In this document: positions 35,242 to 45,110 of the stretch, piece by piece
Layout: the number at the start of each line of letters is the position of its first letter
Position numbering within the stretch: the stretch's first letter is position 1
The notes under the pieces: model-generated
Seen by the model: the letters and a program-made list of their open reading frames with translations, nothing else
Database searches by the model: none
What the model was told of the DNA's origin: nothing
Assembly: GCF_005160265.1 (NCBI RefSeq)
Contig: NZ_CP039865.1
Coordinates: 4,813,001-4,877,000, forward strand
From: Phreatobacter aquaticus
Lineage (GTDB): Bacteria; Pseudomonadota; Alphaproteobacteria; Rhizobiales; Phreatobacteraceae
DNA: 64,000 nt
Reading direction: 5' to 3'
Program-made: the position numbers and the translations under genes

Positions 35242-38181
35242 GTGACGCCTGTTCCATCCAAGCTGCGGACACGGCCTCACGTGCGGACCCCGCTCATCCC
35301 CCTGCGCTTCCTCATCCTGTGCTGCGTTGTCCTCGGCTCATTGGCCGGAGCGGCTATCCGGCCGGCCTTTGCGCTCGATCCGGTGGCGGTGACGCCGACC
35401 ACGCCCGCGGTCAATCTCGGTCGCGCGGTGGAATTCGTCCAAGGCACGGGCGATGGTGGCGTGTCGGTGCCGACAGCCCCCGGCGCCGATGGCATCGTGC
35501 GCCGCATGGAAGTGCGCCACACGCGGCCGAATTCGAGCCCGGTCTGGGCGGTCTTCGCGCTCTCCAACGCCACCGACGAGCAGATCGACCGGCTGATCGT
35601 CGTGCCGCATTACCGGCTGATCCGCTCAGGCCTGATCTGGCCCGATCTTGGCTCCCAGCGCATCGTGGCGCTGACCCCCAGCCAGGGCTTCCGGCCCGAG
35701 CGCCAGTCGGCGGTCGACCAGGACGTGTTCCTGGTGACGCTCGATCCCGGCACCACCATCACCTTCGTCGCGGAACTGCGCGATCCGCGCCTGCCGCAGA
35801 TCACGCTCTGGCAGCCCGACGCCTTCAAGGACCGCGAAAACTCGTTCACGCTCTATCGCGGCATCGTGCTGGGCATTGCCGGCCTGCTCGCGCTGTTCCT
35901 CACCATCCTGTTCGTGGTCAAGGGCTCGCTGATGTTCCCGGCGGCCGCCCTGCTCGCCTGGGCGGTGCTCGGCACGCTGGCGCTCGATTTCGGCTTCTGG
36001 ACCCGGATCATGGTGCTGCCGCCGGAGGCGGTCAGATTCTGGCGCGCGACAGCGGAAGCGGTGCTCTCCGCCACGCTCATGATCTTCCTCTTCGCCTATC
36101 TCGACCTCAACCGCTGGCACGTGCGCTACACCGTGCTGATGGCGGTCTGGCTCGCCTTTGCCGGCGGTCTGGTGACGGTCGCCTGGTTCGATCCCTCGAT
36201 CGCCGCCGGCATTGCCCGCATCGCCATCGGCATCGTCACCATCCTCGGCACCGTGATCCTCGTCTATCTCGCCTTCCTGCGCTACGACCGCGCCATCAAC
36301 CTCGTGCCCACCTGGATCCTGTTCATGATCTGGGGCGGCGCGGCGCTGCTCATGGTCACCGGCCGGCTCAACAACGAGATCGCCTCGCCGGCGCTGCTTG
36401 GCGCGCTCGTCCTGCTGGTCATGCTGATCGGCTTCACGGTGATGCAGCACGCCTTTGCCGGCGGCGGCGTCGCCAAGGGCCTGGTCTCCGACACCGAGCG
36501 TAAGGCGCTGGCCCTGACCGGGGCCGGCGACATCATCTTCGACTGGGACGTGACCACCAACCGCATCTGGGTGAGCCCGGAGGCGGAGCAGCATCTGGGT
36601 CTGAAGCGCGGCGCGCTGGAAGGCGCCGCCACCCGGTTCATCGAGGCGCTGCACCCGAGCGACCGCGACCGCATCCGTTCCACCCTCGATACGGTGGTGG
36701 AACATCGCCGCGGCCGGCTGGTGGAAGAGTTCCGCATGCGCGCCGCCGACGGCCATTTCCTCTGGTTCGCGCTGCGCGCCCGGCCCGTGGTCGGCACCGA
36801 TGGCGAGGTGGTCCGCCTCGTCGGCACGCTGGCCGACGTCACCGAATACAAGATCGCGGAAGAGCGCCTGCTGCACGACGCCGTGCACGACAATCTCACC
36901 GGCCTGCCGAACCGCGAGCTGTTCCTTGACCGCCTGGATGCCGCTCTGATGCAGGCGCGCACCGACGAGGCGCGCCGGCCGACCGTGCTGGTCTTCGACA
37001 TCGACCGGTTCAAGCAGGTCAACGATTCCGTCGGCATCTCGGTCGGCGATTCCATCCTGCTCACCGTGTCGCGCAGGCTTGCCCGCCTCTTGAAACCGCA
37101 GGACACGCTCGCCCGGCTCAACGGCGACCAGTTCGGCATCATCCTGGTGTCGGAGCGCGCGCTCGACCGGATCACCGCCTTTGCCGAGACGATCCGCAAG
37201 ACCCTGCGCGCGCCGATCACCTTCGGCGACCGCGAGATCTTCCTCACGGGATCGCTCGGCATCGCGCTTGGCGACGGCAGCCAGCAGAAGCGCGAAGACC
37301 TTCTGAAGGATGCCGAACTCGCCGCCTACTACGCCAAGCGCCTGGGCGGCGATCGCATCGAGGTGTTCAAACAGGCGCTGCGCGCTCAGAAGACCGATCG
37401 CCTCGCCATGGAGAGCGATCTGCGCCGTGCGCTCGAGCGCTCCGAGATCGCGCTGGTCTACCAGCCGGTGGTCCGGCTTGCCGACCGGACGCTCGCCGGG
37501 TTCGAGGCGCTGGTGCGCTGGGACCATCCCCGCCTCGGCCGCCTGCCGCCGGCCGAATTCATCGCCATTGCGGAGGAGACCGGCCTCATCGTCGAGCTCG
37601 GCCTGTTCGTGCTCGATCGCGCGGCACGCCAGCTCTACCAGTGGCAGCAGCTGATGCCGCTCGATCCGCCGCTGTTCACCGCGGTCAATGTCTCCTCGCG
37701 CCAGCTGCTGCGCCACGATCTCCTGCAGGACATCAAGGGCGTGCTGGCCCGCGCGCCGGTCGCCCGCGGCTCGCTCAAGATCGAACTCACCGAGAGCCTG
37801 GTGATGGAGAACCCGGAATATGCCGCGCAGATGCTCACCCGCATCCGCGAGCTCGGCGCCGGCCTGTCGCTGGACGATTTCGGCACGGGCTATTCCTCCC
37901 TCGCCTATCTTCAGCGCTTCCCCTTCGACACGATCAAGATCGACAAGAGCTTCGTGCGGGCGGATTCGCGCGGCATCAGGCCGGTCATGCTGCGCTCCAT
38001 CATCGCGCTCGGCCATGATCTCGGCATGGACGTGGTGGCCGAGGGCGCCGAGATCGACGCCGATGCAGTGGAGCTCTACCAGCTCGGCTGCGACTTCGCG
38101 CAGGGCTATGCCTTCGGCGAGCCGATGACGCCGGAACAGGCGACCCGGCTGTTGAAGGACGCGACCGCCCAGGCGGCTTGA
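35242..38181 (+). CDS. Membrane-bound PAS-GGDEF-EAL protein with degenerate GGDEF
   Basis: This 979-residue protein has a signal segment (about 20-45), a periplasmic domain (45-205), about seven membrane helices (205-405), a PAS domain (425-540), a GGDEF domain (545-710) and an EAL domain (725-965). The cyclase motif reads NGDQF at about residue 627, so synthesis of cyclic di-GMP is probably lost. The phosphodiesterase motifs look complete: EALVRW (755), ELTES, LDDFGTGYSS (878) and KIDKSFV. It likely degrades cyclic di-GMP in response to an envelope signal, the GGDEF perhaps binding GTP as a regulator. GTG start at 35242. Confidence 0.92.
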   Translation: MTPVPSKLRTRPHVRTPLIPLRFLILCCVVLGSLAGAAIRPAFALDPVAVTPTTPAVNLGRAVEFVQGTGDGGVSVPTAPGADGIVRRMEVRHTRPNSSPVWAVFALSNATDEQIDRLIVVPHYRLIRSGLIWPDLGSQRIVALTPSQGFRPERQSAVDQDVFLVTLDPGTTITFVAELRDPRLPQITLWQPDAFKDRENSFTLYRGIVLGIAGLLALFLTILFVVKGSLMFPAAALLAWAVLGTLALDFGFWTRIMVLPPEAVRFWRATAEAVLSATLMIFLFAYLDLNRWHVRYTVLMAVWLAFAGGLVTVAWFDPSIAAGIARIAIGIVTILGTVILVYLAFLRYDRAINLVPTWILFMIWGGAALLMVTGRLNNEIASPALLGALVLLVMLIGFTVMQHAFAGGGVAKGLVSDTERKALALTGAGDIIFDWDVTTNRIWVSPEAEQHLGLKRGALEGAATRFIEALHPSDRDRIRSTLDTVVEHRRGRLVEEFRMRAADGHFLWFALRARPVVGTDGEVVRLVGTLADVTEYKIAEERLLHDAVHDNLTGLPNRELFLDRLDAALMQARTDEARRPTVLVFDIDRFKQVNDSVGISVGDSILLTVSRRLARLLKPQDTLARLNGDQFGIILVSERALDRITAFAETIRKTLRAPITFGDREIFLTGSLGIALGDGSQQKREDLLKDAELAAYYAKRLGGDRIEVFKQALRAQKTDRLAMESDLRRALERSEIALVYQPVVRLADRTLAGFEALVRWDHPRLGRLPPAEFIAIAEETGLIVELGLFVLDRAARQLYQWQQLMPLDPPLFTAVNVSSRQLLRHDLLQDIKGVLARAPVARGSLKIELTESLVMENPEYAAQMLTRIRELGAGLSLDDFGTGYSSLAYLQRFPFDTIKIDKSFVRADSRGIRPVMLRSIIALGHDLGMDVVAEGAEIDADAVELYQLGCDFAQGYAFGEPMTPEQATRLLKDATAQAA

Positions 38182-38230
38182 GGGCGGCTCTGCTGCCGGG
38201 TGTGGTGGGGGCGCTGGGGCAGCTCCATTC

Positions 38231-38344
38231 CGTCACCCCCGGCGAGCCGTGAAACGGCGAGGGAAGGGGGTCCAGAGATGTCTCCAGCCATCCGCAGCGT
38301 GGCCCCTGGATCCCCCTCCCTCGCTTCGCTCGCCGGGGATGACG
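38231..38344. repeat. Intergenic inverted repeat, family B, copy 1
   Basis: The element runs from CGTCACCCCCGGCGAG to CTCGCCGGGGATGACG, with inner arms GAGGGAAGGGGGTCCAG and CTGGATCCCCCTCCCTC. It lies between the EAL gene and ftsH. The second copy at 52728-52866 keeps both outer and inner arms but has a different spacer. Open frames reading WPLDPPPSLRSPGMT-like peptides here are artefacts. Confidence 0.85.
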
Positions 38345-38386
38345 GTTGGGACTGACGGGCCAGCCGATGTCTTGATGCTGAGCCTG

Positions 38387-38428
38387 TCCCCTCCCCTTGC
38401 AAAGGGGAGGGTTGGGGTGGGGTTGTGG
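38387..38428. repeat. Family D hairpin with tail, direct copy 1
   Basis: CCCCTCCCCTTGCAAAGGGG followed by AGGGTTGGGGTGGGGTTGTGG. The CTCCCCTTGCAAAGGGGAG core is a perfect palindrome. The same 40-base unit recurs in the same direction exactly 300 bases further on with one base changed. Confidence 0.8.
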
Positions 38429-38494
38429 CGCCAGCTCTCGAGTGAGGTCCCAGCGCCATCTCTCCGGGTGAACTTGCAGCGCCAGCCCTCCCGT

Positions 38495-38607
38495 CCTCAT
38501 CCTGAGGTGCGAGGCGAAGCCGAGCCTCGAAGGATCTCTTTCTCTCTGCCCGCGGACACACGTCCTTCGAGGCTCGGTCGCGGGCTCCCTCGCACCTCAG
38601 GATGAGG
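38495..38607. repeat. Intergenic inverted repeat, family A, copy 2
   Basis: This 113-base copy, the same length as copy 1, runs from CCTCATCCTGAGGTGCGAG to CTCGCACCTCAGGATGAGG, with inner arms CGAGCCTCGAAGGA and TCCTTCGAGGCTCG. It sits between the two direct family D units. Confidence 0.88.
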
Positions 38608-38686
38608 TACGGCCAATCAGTGCAGCGGGGCCAACGGCGCGGATCGGATCAGCCGGACCCATGGCCCAAGGCCCAGGCGCGCCCTC

Positions 38687-38728
38687 TCCCCTCCCCTTGC
38701 AAAGGGGAGGATTGGGGTGGGGTTGTGG
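38687..38728. repeat. Family D hairpin with tail, direct copy 2
   Basis: This unit matches the one at 38387 over about 40 bases and is offset by exactly 300. Together with families A and B it makes a 500-base nest of repeats in the gene-free stretch 38182-38821. Confidence 0.8.
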
Positions 38729-38771
38729 CAGCAGCTCTCAGGCTGGGCTGGGTTCCCCCCGCCCCAAAGAG

Positions 38772-38793
38772 AAAGGGGCCCGAAGGCCCCTTT
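38772..38793 (-). terminator. Rho-independent terminator of ftsH
   Basis: AAAGGGGCC-CGAA-GGCCCCTTT forms a nine-base stem with a four-base loop 28 bases after the ftsH stop. On the minus strand the stem ends in TTTCTCTTT. It closes the leftward ftsH transcript. Confidence 0.82.
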
Positions 38794-38821
38794 CCATTTT
38801 CCCATTCGAGCAGGCCGAACC

Positions 38822-40741
<1,920 letters not shown>

Positions 40742-40833
40742 CGCGGTCTTTCTCCGGGGTCATGTCGCGCGGGCAACGCCGAAGTGGCGCGCCTCGTCCG
40801 TGCGGAAAACGGCAGGACCCGTATCTATGCGTA

Positions 40834-40862
40834 ATGTAGGTTCGCTGTCCGACCTTGCCAAG
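40834..40862 (-). promoter_or_regulatory. Candidate RpoH (heat-shock) promoter of ftsH
   Basis: On the minus strand CTTG (40862-40859), eighteen bases, then CCTACAT (40840-40834) differs at one position from the alphaproteobacterial heat-shock pattern CTTG-N17/18-CYTATNT. Its place about 93 bases before ftsH, a standard heat-shock gene, supports it. Confidence 0.5.
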
Positions 40863-40896
40863 GAGCGCGGCCTGCGAGATTGCGCTTCTCTTCGCG

Positions 40897-41967
40897 CTAA
40901 CTGCCCGATGCGTCAATCGATCCTTGTGGCGGTGCGGCAATGCCGCCAGCGCGGCGCGGCGGTTCACGCGCGATGATCACCCGTCCCTCGGGTGTCACGC
41001 TGATCAAGGCGCCTCTGAGCGTCTCCCGATGGGCCATATGGCCGTCGATGGCCATCAGAATGGTGCCGGACAGCATTTCGATCGCGTCCAGCCGCTCGGC
41101 AATGGCGGGGTCGCCGGCTTCGGCCAGGGCGATCGACAGCAGCATCTGGATGGTCGCCAGCGGCTGATCGCGCCATTTGGTCGCATCGAAGACCTGCGCT
41201 CCCGGCACGATCGAGGCCATCCGGCTCGCCTCGGCAAGCGCCGAGGCCCCGTGGCGCAGCGCCTCGTCGACCATCCGCATGCGCCCGGCGAGGATCGCGA
41301 GGCGCTCGGCATCGAGCCCCTCGCCTTCCAGAGCTGCGAGCAGTTTCCGCATGCGCACCCGCGCAAACCGGTCGTCGGCATTGGAGGGATCGAGCACCGG
41401 CGTCAGGCCCTGGGCCTCGGCGGTGGCGGCCAGCCGCTCGCCGCGCTCCCACAGGAACGGCCGGACGATGACCACGCCGTCGCGCGGGCTTTCCGCCGCC
41501 ATCGCCTTCAGCCCGAGCGGACCGGAGCCGCGGGTCAGCCGCATCATCACGGTCTCGGCCTGATCGGTGATCGTGTGGGCGGTCATCACGAGGCGGGCGC
41601 CGACGGTGCGGGCATGGTCGGCAAGCAGACTGTAGCGGGCGGCACGCGCCGCCTCTTGCAGGCCGGCCGATGGCTTGTCGCCGGTCCAGGCCAGCGTCGC
41701 AGCCTCTAGACCAAGCGCGGTGGCGGACTGCATCACGGCGGCGCATTCATCGGCGGACGCAGCGCGCAGCCCATGGTCGACGCTTGCGACATGAAGGACG
41801 GGTCCGGAGCCGAGAGCGGCGCGCCAGCGGGCGGCGGCGGCCATCATGCCCATCGAGTCAGGCCCGCCGGACACGGCGAGGACGAGGGCGGGCTCGGCGG
41901 AGAAGCGATCGAAAAGGTCGGAAAGCTCGGAATCGGCGAAAGGCGCGACCGGCTCAGCAGCTGGCAC
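40897..41967 (-). CDS. tilS: tRNA(Ile)-lysidine synthetase
   Basis: This 356-residue N-type ATP pyrophosphatase carries the PP-loop VLAVSGGPDSMGMM near the N-terminus, ASVDHGLRAASADEC, and MTAHTITDQAETVMMRLTRGSGPLGLKAM. It converts the wobble cytidine of tRNA-Ile(CAU) to lysidine, so it is essential for AUA decoding. The GTG at 41967 gives a 14-base overlap with cpoB; an ATG at 42039 would overlap by 86 bases and is less likely. Its place after pal-cpoB and before ftsH is the common order in relatives. Confidence 0.92.
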   Translation of the reverse strand: MPAAEPVAPFADSELSDLFDRFSAEPALVLAVSGGPDSMGMMAAAARWRAALGSGPVLHVASVDHGLRAASADECAAVMQSATALGLEAATLAWTGDKPSAGLQEAARAARYSLLADHARTVGARLVMTAHTITDQAETVMMRLTRGSGPLGLKAMAAESPRDGVVIVRPFLWERGERLAATAEAQGLTPVLDPSNADDRFARVRMRKLLAALEGEGLDAERLAILAGRMRMVDEALRHGASALAEASRMASIVPGAQVFDATKWRDQPLATIQMLLSIALAEAGDPAIAERLDAIEMLSGTILMAIDGHMAHRETLRGALISVTPEGRVIIAREPPRRAGGIAAPPQGSIDASGS

Positions 41968-42973
41968 GGCGCTGCTCGTTGGCCACAGCCTGCTTGGTCT
42001 GCTGGCCGGCATTGGGAAATTTGCGGTTGAACTCGGCATAGGCGGCGCAGGCGGCCTCGCGCTCGCCGAGCGCGTTCAGCGACTGGCCGAGCCGGAGCAG
42101 GCTGGAGGGCGCGCGGGCGGAGCGCGGATAATCGGTCGAGACTTTCAGGAACTGCTCGGCGGCTTCGCGATACTGGCGGCGCAGATACATGGTCTCGCCG
42201 AGCTGATGGGTGGCGTCGCCCACCAGCCGGTCCCGCGGATGGGCCGCCAGGAATCCGCGCAGCGCGATTTCCGCCTGCTCGTATTCGCGCCGGTTCACCA
42301 TGGCGGTCGCCTGATCATATTCCTGGCGCGGCGATGACGCGATGATCGGCTGCGTGCCGCTCGGTCCAAGCGTCGGCGGCTGAGCACCGCCACCGGCAGG
42401 TCCCCGCGGCTCGAGCGAGGGATCGGCGGCCACCTGGCCGGACAATTGGCCAAGATCGAGCGGCTGGGCAGCGCCCCCCGCTCCGCCCGGCTGGGCGCCA
42501 CCGGCAACCCGCGGCGGGGCCGCATTGGCGCCGGGAATGCCGCCGAGATCGCGCGGCTGACCGGGCGCTGCCGGCTGGGCCGAGGGATCGAAGGCGTCGG
42601 AACGCCGGCCAGGCTGCTGCTGGGCGGGTGCGCCGCCCGGCTGGGCCGGACGGGCCTGGCCCGGACGGGCAGCCCCGCCGCGCTGGCTCTCAAGCTCGTT
42701 CAGCCGGAATTCGAGATCGGCCTGTGTGCGCCGCTGCTGGTCCTCCAGCTGGCGGATGCGGAACTGCGATTGCTCCAGCATGCCGTTCATCGACCGGATC
42801 TGCGCTTCCAGCCGCTGGATGCGATCGATCAGGTCGGCACCTGACTGCGCCTTCGCCGGCAGGCCCGCCGCCGCGAGCACGACGCCCGCCAGCACGATCG
42901 CCGCCGTCAGTTCGAACCGGATCCAGGCCTTCAATGCCCGACCGAACGTCATTGCCGCCCCCTTGTTGGTCAT
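41954..42973 (-). CDS. cpoB: Cell division coordinator CpoB (YbgF)
   Basis: This 339-residue periplasmic protein has a signal peptide ending LPAKAQ and an N-terminal coiled coil (LIDRIQRLEAQIRSMNGMLEQ and following, about residues 48-100). A long Gly/Pro/Gln/Ala-rich linker leads to C-terminal TPR repeats (YDQATAMVNRREYEQAEIALRGFLAAHP, GETMYLRRQYREAAEQFLKV). CpoB ties the Tol-Pal machine to peptidoglycan synthesis at the septum. It is separated from pal upstream by a strong terminator, which is unusual for this pair. The last residues overlap tilS. Confidence 0.92.
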   Translation of the reverse strand: MTNKGAAMTFGRALKAWIRFELTAAIVLAGVVLAAAGLPAKAQSGADLIDRIQRLEAQIRSMNGMLEQSQFRIRQLEDQQRRTQADLEFRLNELESQRGGAARPGQARPAQPGGAPAQQQPGRRSDAFDPSAQPAAPGQPRDLGGIPGANAAPPRVAGGAQPGGAGGAAQPLDLGQLSGQVAADPSLEPRGPAGGGAQPPTLGPSGTQPIIASSPRQEYDQATAMVNRREYEQAEIALRGFLAAHPRDRLVGDATHQLGETMYLRRQYREAAEQFLKVSTDYPRSARAPSSLLRLGQSLNALGEREAACAAYAEFNRKFPNAGQQTKQAVANEQRRASC

Positions 42974-43041
42974 CTCAACTATCAAGCGTGGAGTTGGGCC
43001 AGATTTTGGCCGGCTTCAAGCAAAATACAGCACCGCCAAGC

Positions 43042-43070
43042 AAAAACGGCGCCCGGTTGACCGGGCGCCG
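43042..43070 (-). terminator. Rho-independent terminator after pal
   Basis: A perfect ten-base stem CGGCGCCCGG/CCGGGCGCCG with TTGA loop lies 32 bases after the pal stop. On the minus strand it is followed by TTTTTG. It would stop pal transcripts before cpoB, so cpoB must have its own promoter or rely on read-through. Confidence 0.88.
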
Positions 43071-43101
43071 CCTGATACGGGGCTATGCGGCCCGATCTCG
43101 A

Positions 43102-43605
43102 TCAGGAGCCGGCGCCGCCCGACAGGACGGTGACCGCGCGGCGGTTCTGCGACCAGCACGAGATATTGTCGCAAACCGCCACCGGGCGCTCCTTGCCGTA
43201 GGAGATGGTGCGGATGCGCGCCGTCGACAGGCCGCGAGCGGCGAGATAGTCGCGCACCGTCTGGGCGCGGCGGGCGCCAAGCGCGATGTTGTATTCGCGG
43301 GTGCCGCGCTCGTCGGCATGACCTTCGACCGTGAACGAATAGCGGTTGTACTGCTGCAGCCAGGTCGCCTGCTTGTCGAGGGTCGCGCGCGCCGTGCCGG
43401 TGAGCTCCGACGAGTCGCTTTCGAAGAACACGCGGTCGCCGACATTGACGACGAAGTCCTGCGGGCTGCCGGGCGTTGCCGCCCCTGCGCCACCGGCGCC
43501 GCCGCCGGCAGTGTTGGCGGGATTTTGAGCACAGGCGCCGAGCGCCAGGCCCACCAGCATAAGGGCGGCAAACTTCATGTTGCGCCCAAGAGCCATGGAC
43601 ATCAT
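43102..43605 (-). CDS. pal: Peptidoglycan-associated lipoprotein Pal
   Basis: This protein of about 167 residues has a lipobox (VGLALGAC, then AQNPANT), a Gly/Ala-rich linker and an OmpA-type peptidoglycan-binding domain (DRVFFESDSSELTGTARATLDKQ, FTVEGHADERGTREYNIALGARRA). It anchors the outer membrane to the wall and to TolB during cell constriction. Several ATG codons lie close together; 43605 has GGAG seven bases upstream. In relatives pal directly follows tolB; here about 5 kb and four unrelated genes intervene. It is monocistronic because of the terminator behind it. Confidence 0.96.
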   Translation of the reverse strand: MMSMALGRNMKFAALMLVGLALGACAQNPANTAGGGAGGAGAATPGSPQDFVVNVGDRVFFESDSSELTGTARATLDKQATWLQQYNRYSFTVEGHADERGTREYNIALGARRAQTVRDYLAARGLSTARIRTISYGKERPVAVCDNISCWSQNRRAVTVLSGGAGS

Positions 43606-44288
43606 TGGGGGTCTCCTTGACCAGAAACGTAGGCGTTCCTTTACCAGTCTGGGGGTTAAGCGAACCTTCCCTTCGGTCTTCGGCTTGTCCGCAACTTGGC
43701 GACGAAGCCTTGACACCTGGGGCAGTTCTCTTCAGCCAAACGACTGATAAAGCGGGACAATTCACAAACGGTCGGGCCGTGAGGCGCAAAATCCTCACCG
43801 CCCGACCATTCGTCGGGATGGTCAACTGCCGGTTAACAGGAGCCCCATCCCCATCGGTGCGGCCGTCTTGATGACCGTTTCGACCCCTACGGCATCGCGG
43901 CGGAGCGTGACCAGAAAGTGGCAGCCGGGTGGCCGCGCAATGAACATGCCCTGCCTGGTCAACCCTTTAGCTACCTGTTGCCGATGGGCAACAGTGCCGG
44001 CCCGCCGCTGCAAGGCCAGGGGCGGCTAGAGCGTTCTATTGGGAGCAGATGGCGGAGACTTCGACCCTGTCACCCCACCCCGACCCTCCCCTCAATGAGG
44101 GGAGGGAGTTGGATCGCGCCCAGAGGATAGAGCCCGCCCTGAGCGATGGCGCGGCGCTTCCCCCTCCCCTCGGCGAGGGGAGGGTCGGGGTGGGGTGAAC
44201 CGCGCCATCCCGTCGGAACGCTGACTGTCGGACCGGCCGCCTCTCGTGTAACGTCAGCCCGTCGACGCACCGCCTGCCCCTTGTGCTC
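43606..44288. other. Pal upstream region with a long inverted repeat
   Basis: No gene is supported here; a 63-codon minus-strand frame (43822-44013) lacks a recognisable product. At 43770-43807 a 38-base inverted repeat, GGTCGGGC-C-GTGAGG and CCTCAC-C-GCCCGACC around an eight-base loop, stands 165 bases upstream of pal. It could be a terminator-like barrier or a protein site isolating pal from the insertion. A family D repeat follows at 44071. Confidence 0.4.
44071..44197. repeat. Intergenic inverted repeat, family D
   Basis: CACCCCACCCCGACCCTCCCC and its reverse complement ending GGGGAGGGTCGGGGTGGGGTG bracket about 85 bases, with inner palindromes CCTCAATGAGG and CCCCTCGGCGAGGGG. It lies between pal and the alpha/beta hydrolase, at one edge of the block that separates pal from tolB. 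Confidence 0.82.
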
Positions 44289-45110
44289 ATGCCGCATCTG
44301 ACGCTCACCAACGGCCGCAAGCTCTTCTACGCCGAGGCAGGCGCCGGCGATCCGCTGATTCTCGTGCACGGCTCGCCCGGCGAGCACCGCATGTGGGGCA
44401 AGGTGGTGGAGCATCTCAGCCCCCGCTTCCGTCTGCTCATGCCGGACCTGCCGGGCCATGCCTCTTCCGATCCCATGCCTGCCGGCGAGGATATCTCGAC
44501 GCCAGCGACAGCCGAGGCTCTGGCCGAACTGGTCGATTTCGCCGGACAGCCGGTCTGGATGGCCGCCCATTCCTATGGCGGCAACATCACGCTCCACGCC
44601 GCCGTCCGGCGGCCGGGCCAGGTGCGCGGGCTCGCCCTGTTCGAGCCGGTCTTCTTCCAGGCCCTGAAGCTGGCCGGCGAGCAGGAGACCTATGAATCGG
44701 CAAGGCGCTTCTTCACCCTCTATGCCGACCGCGTGCTGGCCGGCCGGATCGAGGCTGTCGCCGACCTGATCGACTACTGGTTCGGCCCGGGCGGCTTTGC
44801 CCGCCTGCCGCAGGAGGTGAAGGACTATGTCCAGGCCGCCGCCCCCGGCGACACCCGCGACATTACGGCAGCCTTTTCCGATCCGATGACGAAAGAGGAT
44901 CTGGCCGGCCTCGCCATCCCCGTGCTGATCGCGACCGGGGCTGCCAGCCCGCCGGTCGCCCCCGCCATCGCCAAGGCGCTGTCGCGGCTGCTGACCGATG
45001 TGCGCTCCTCTACGGTCGGCAGCGCGACCCACGGCCTGCTGGCAAGCCACCCGGTGGTGGTCGCCAAGCTGATCCAGATGGTGGCGAAACCGAAGGCGCC
45101 TAGCCCCTGA
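44289..45110 (+). CDS. Alpha/beta hydrolase
   Basis: This 273-residue alpha/beta hydrolase has HGSPGEHRMW (oxyanion), the nucleophile elbow MAAHSYGGNITLH (Ser about residue 95), an acid in the region of FEPVFFQ or later, and the candidate catalytic His in SATHGLLASHP near the C-terminus. It resembles haloalkane-dehalogenase/epoxide-hydrolase-like esterases of unknown substrate. No signal peptide. The ATG at 44289 is preferred to a GTG at 44283. It converges with the MATE gene, overlapping it by 11 bases at the 3' ends. Confidence 0.88.
   Translation: MPHLTLTNGRKLFYAEAGAGDPLILVHGSPGEHRMWGKVVEHLSPRFRLLMPDLPGHASSDPMPAGEDISTPATAEALAELVDFAGQPVWMAAHSYGGNITLHAAVRRPGQVRGLALFEPVFFQALKLAGEQETYESARRFFTLYADRVLAGRIEAVADLIDYWFGPGGFARLPQEVKDYVQAAAPGDTRDITAAFSDPMTKEDLAGLAIPVLIATGAASPPVAPAIAKALSRLLTDVRSSTVGSATHGLLASHPVVVAKLIQMVAKPKAPSP

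Noticed and set aside
35626-38016. 796-codon minus-strand frame opposite the PAS-GGDEF-EAL gene
   Set aside because: It is antisense to conserved catalytic motifs on the plus strand, and its composition (Glu/Arg/Asp/Gly rich, no domains) is that of a GC-rich mirror frame.
43822-44013. 63-codon minus-strand frame upstream of pal
   Set aside because: No recognisable family, no convincing ribosome site, and it lies in a region dominated by inverted repeats.
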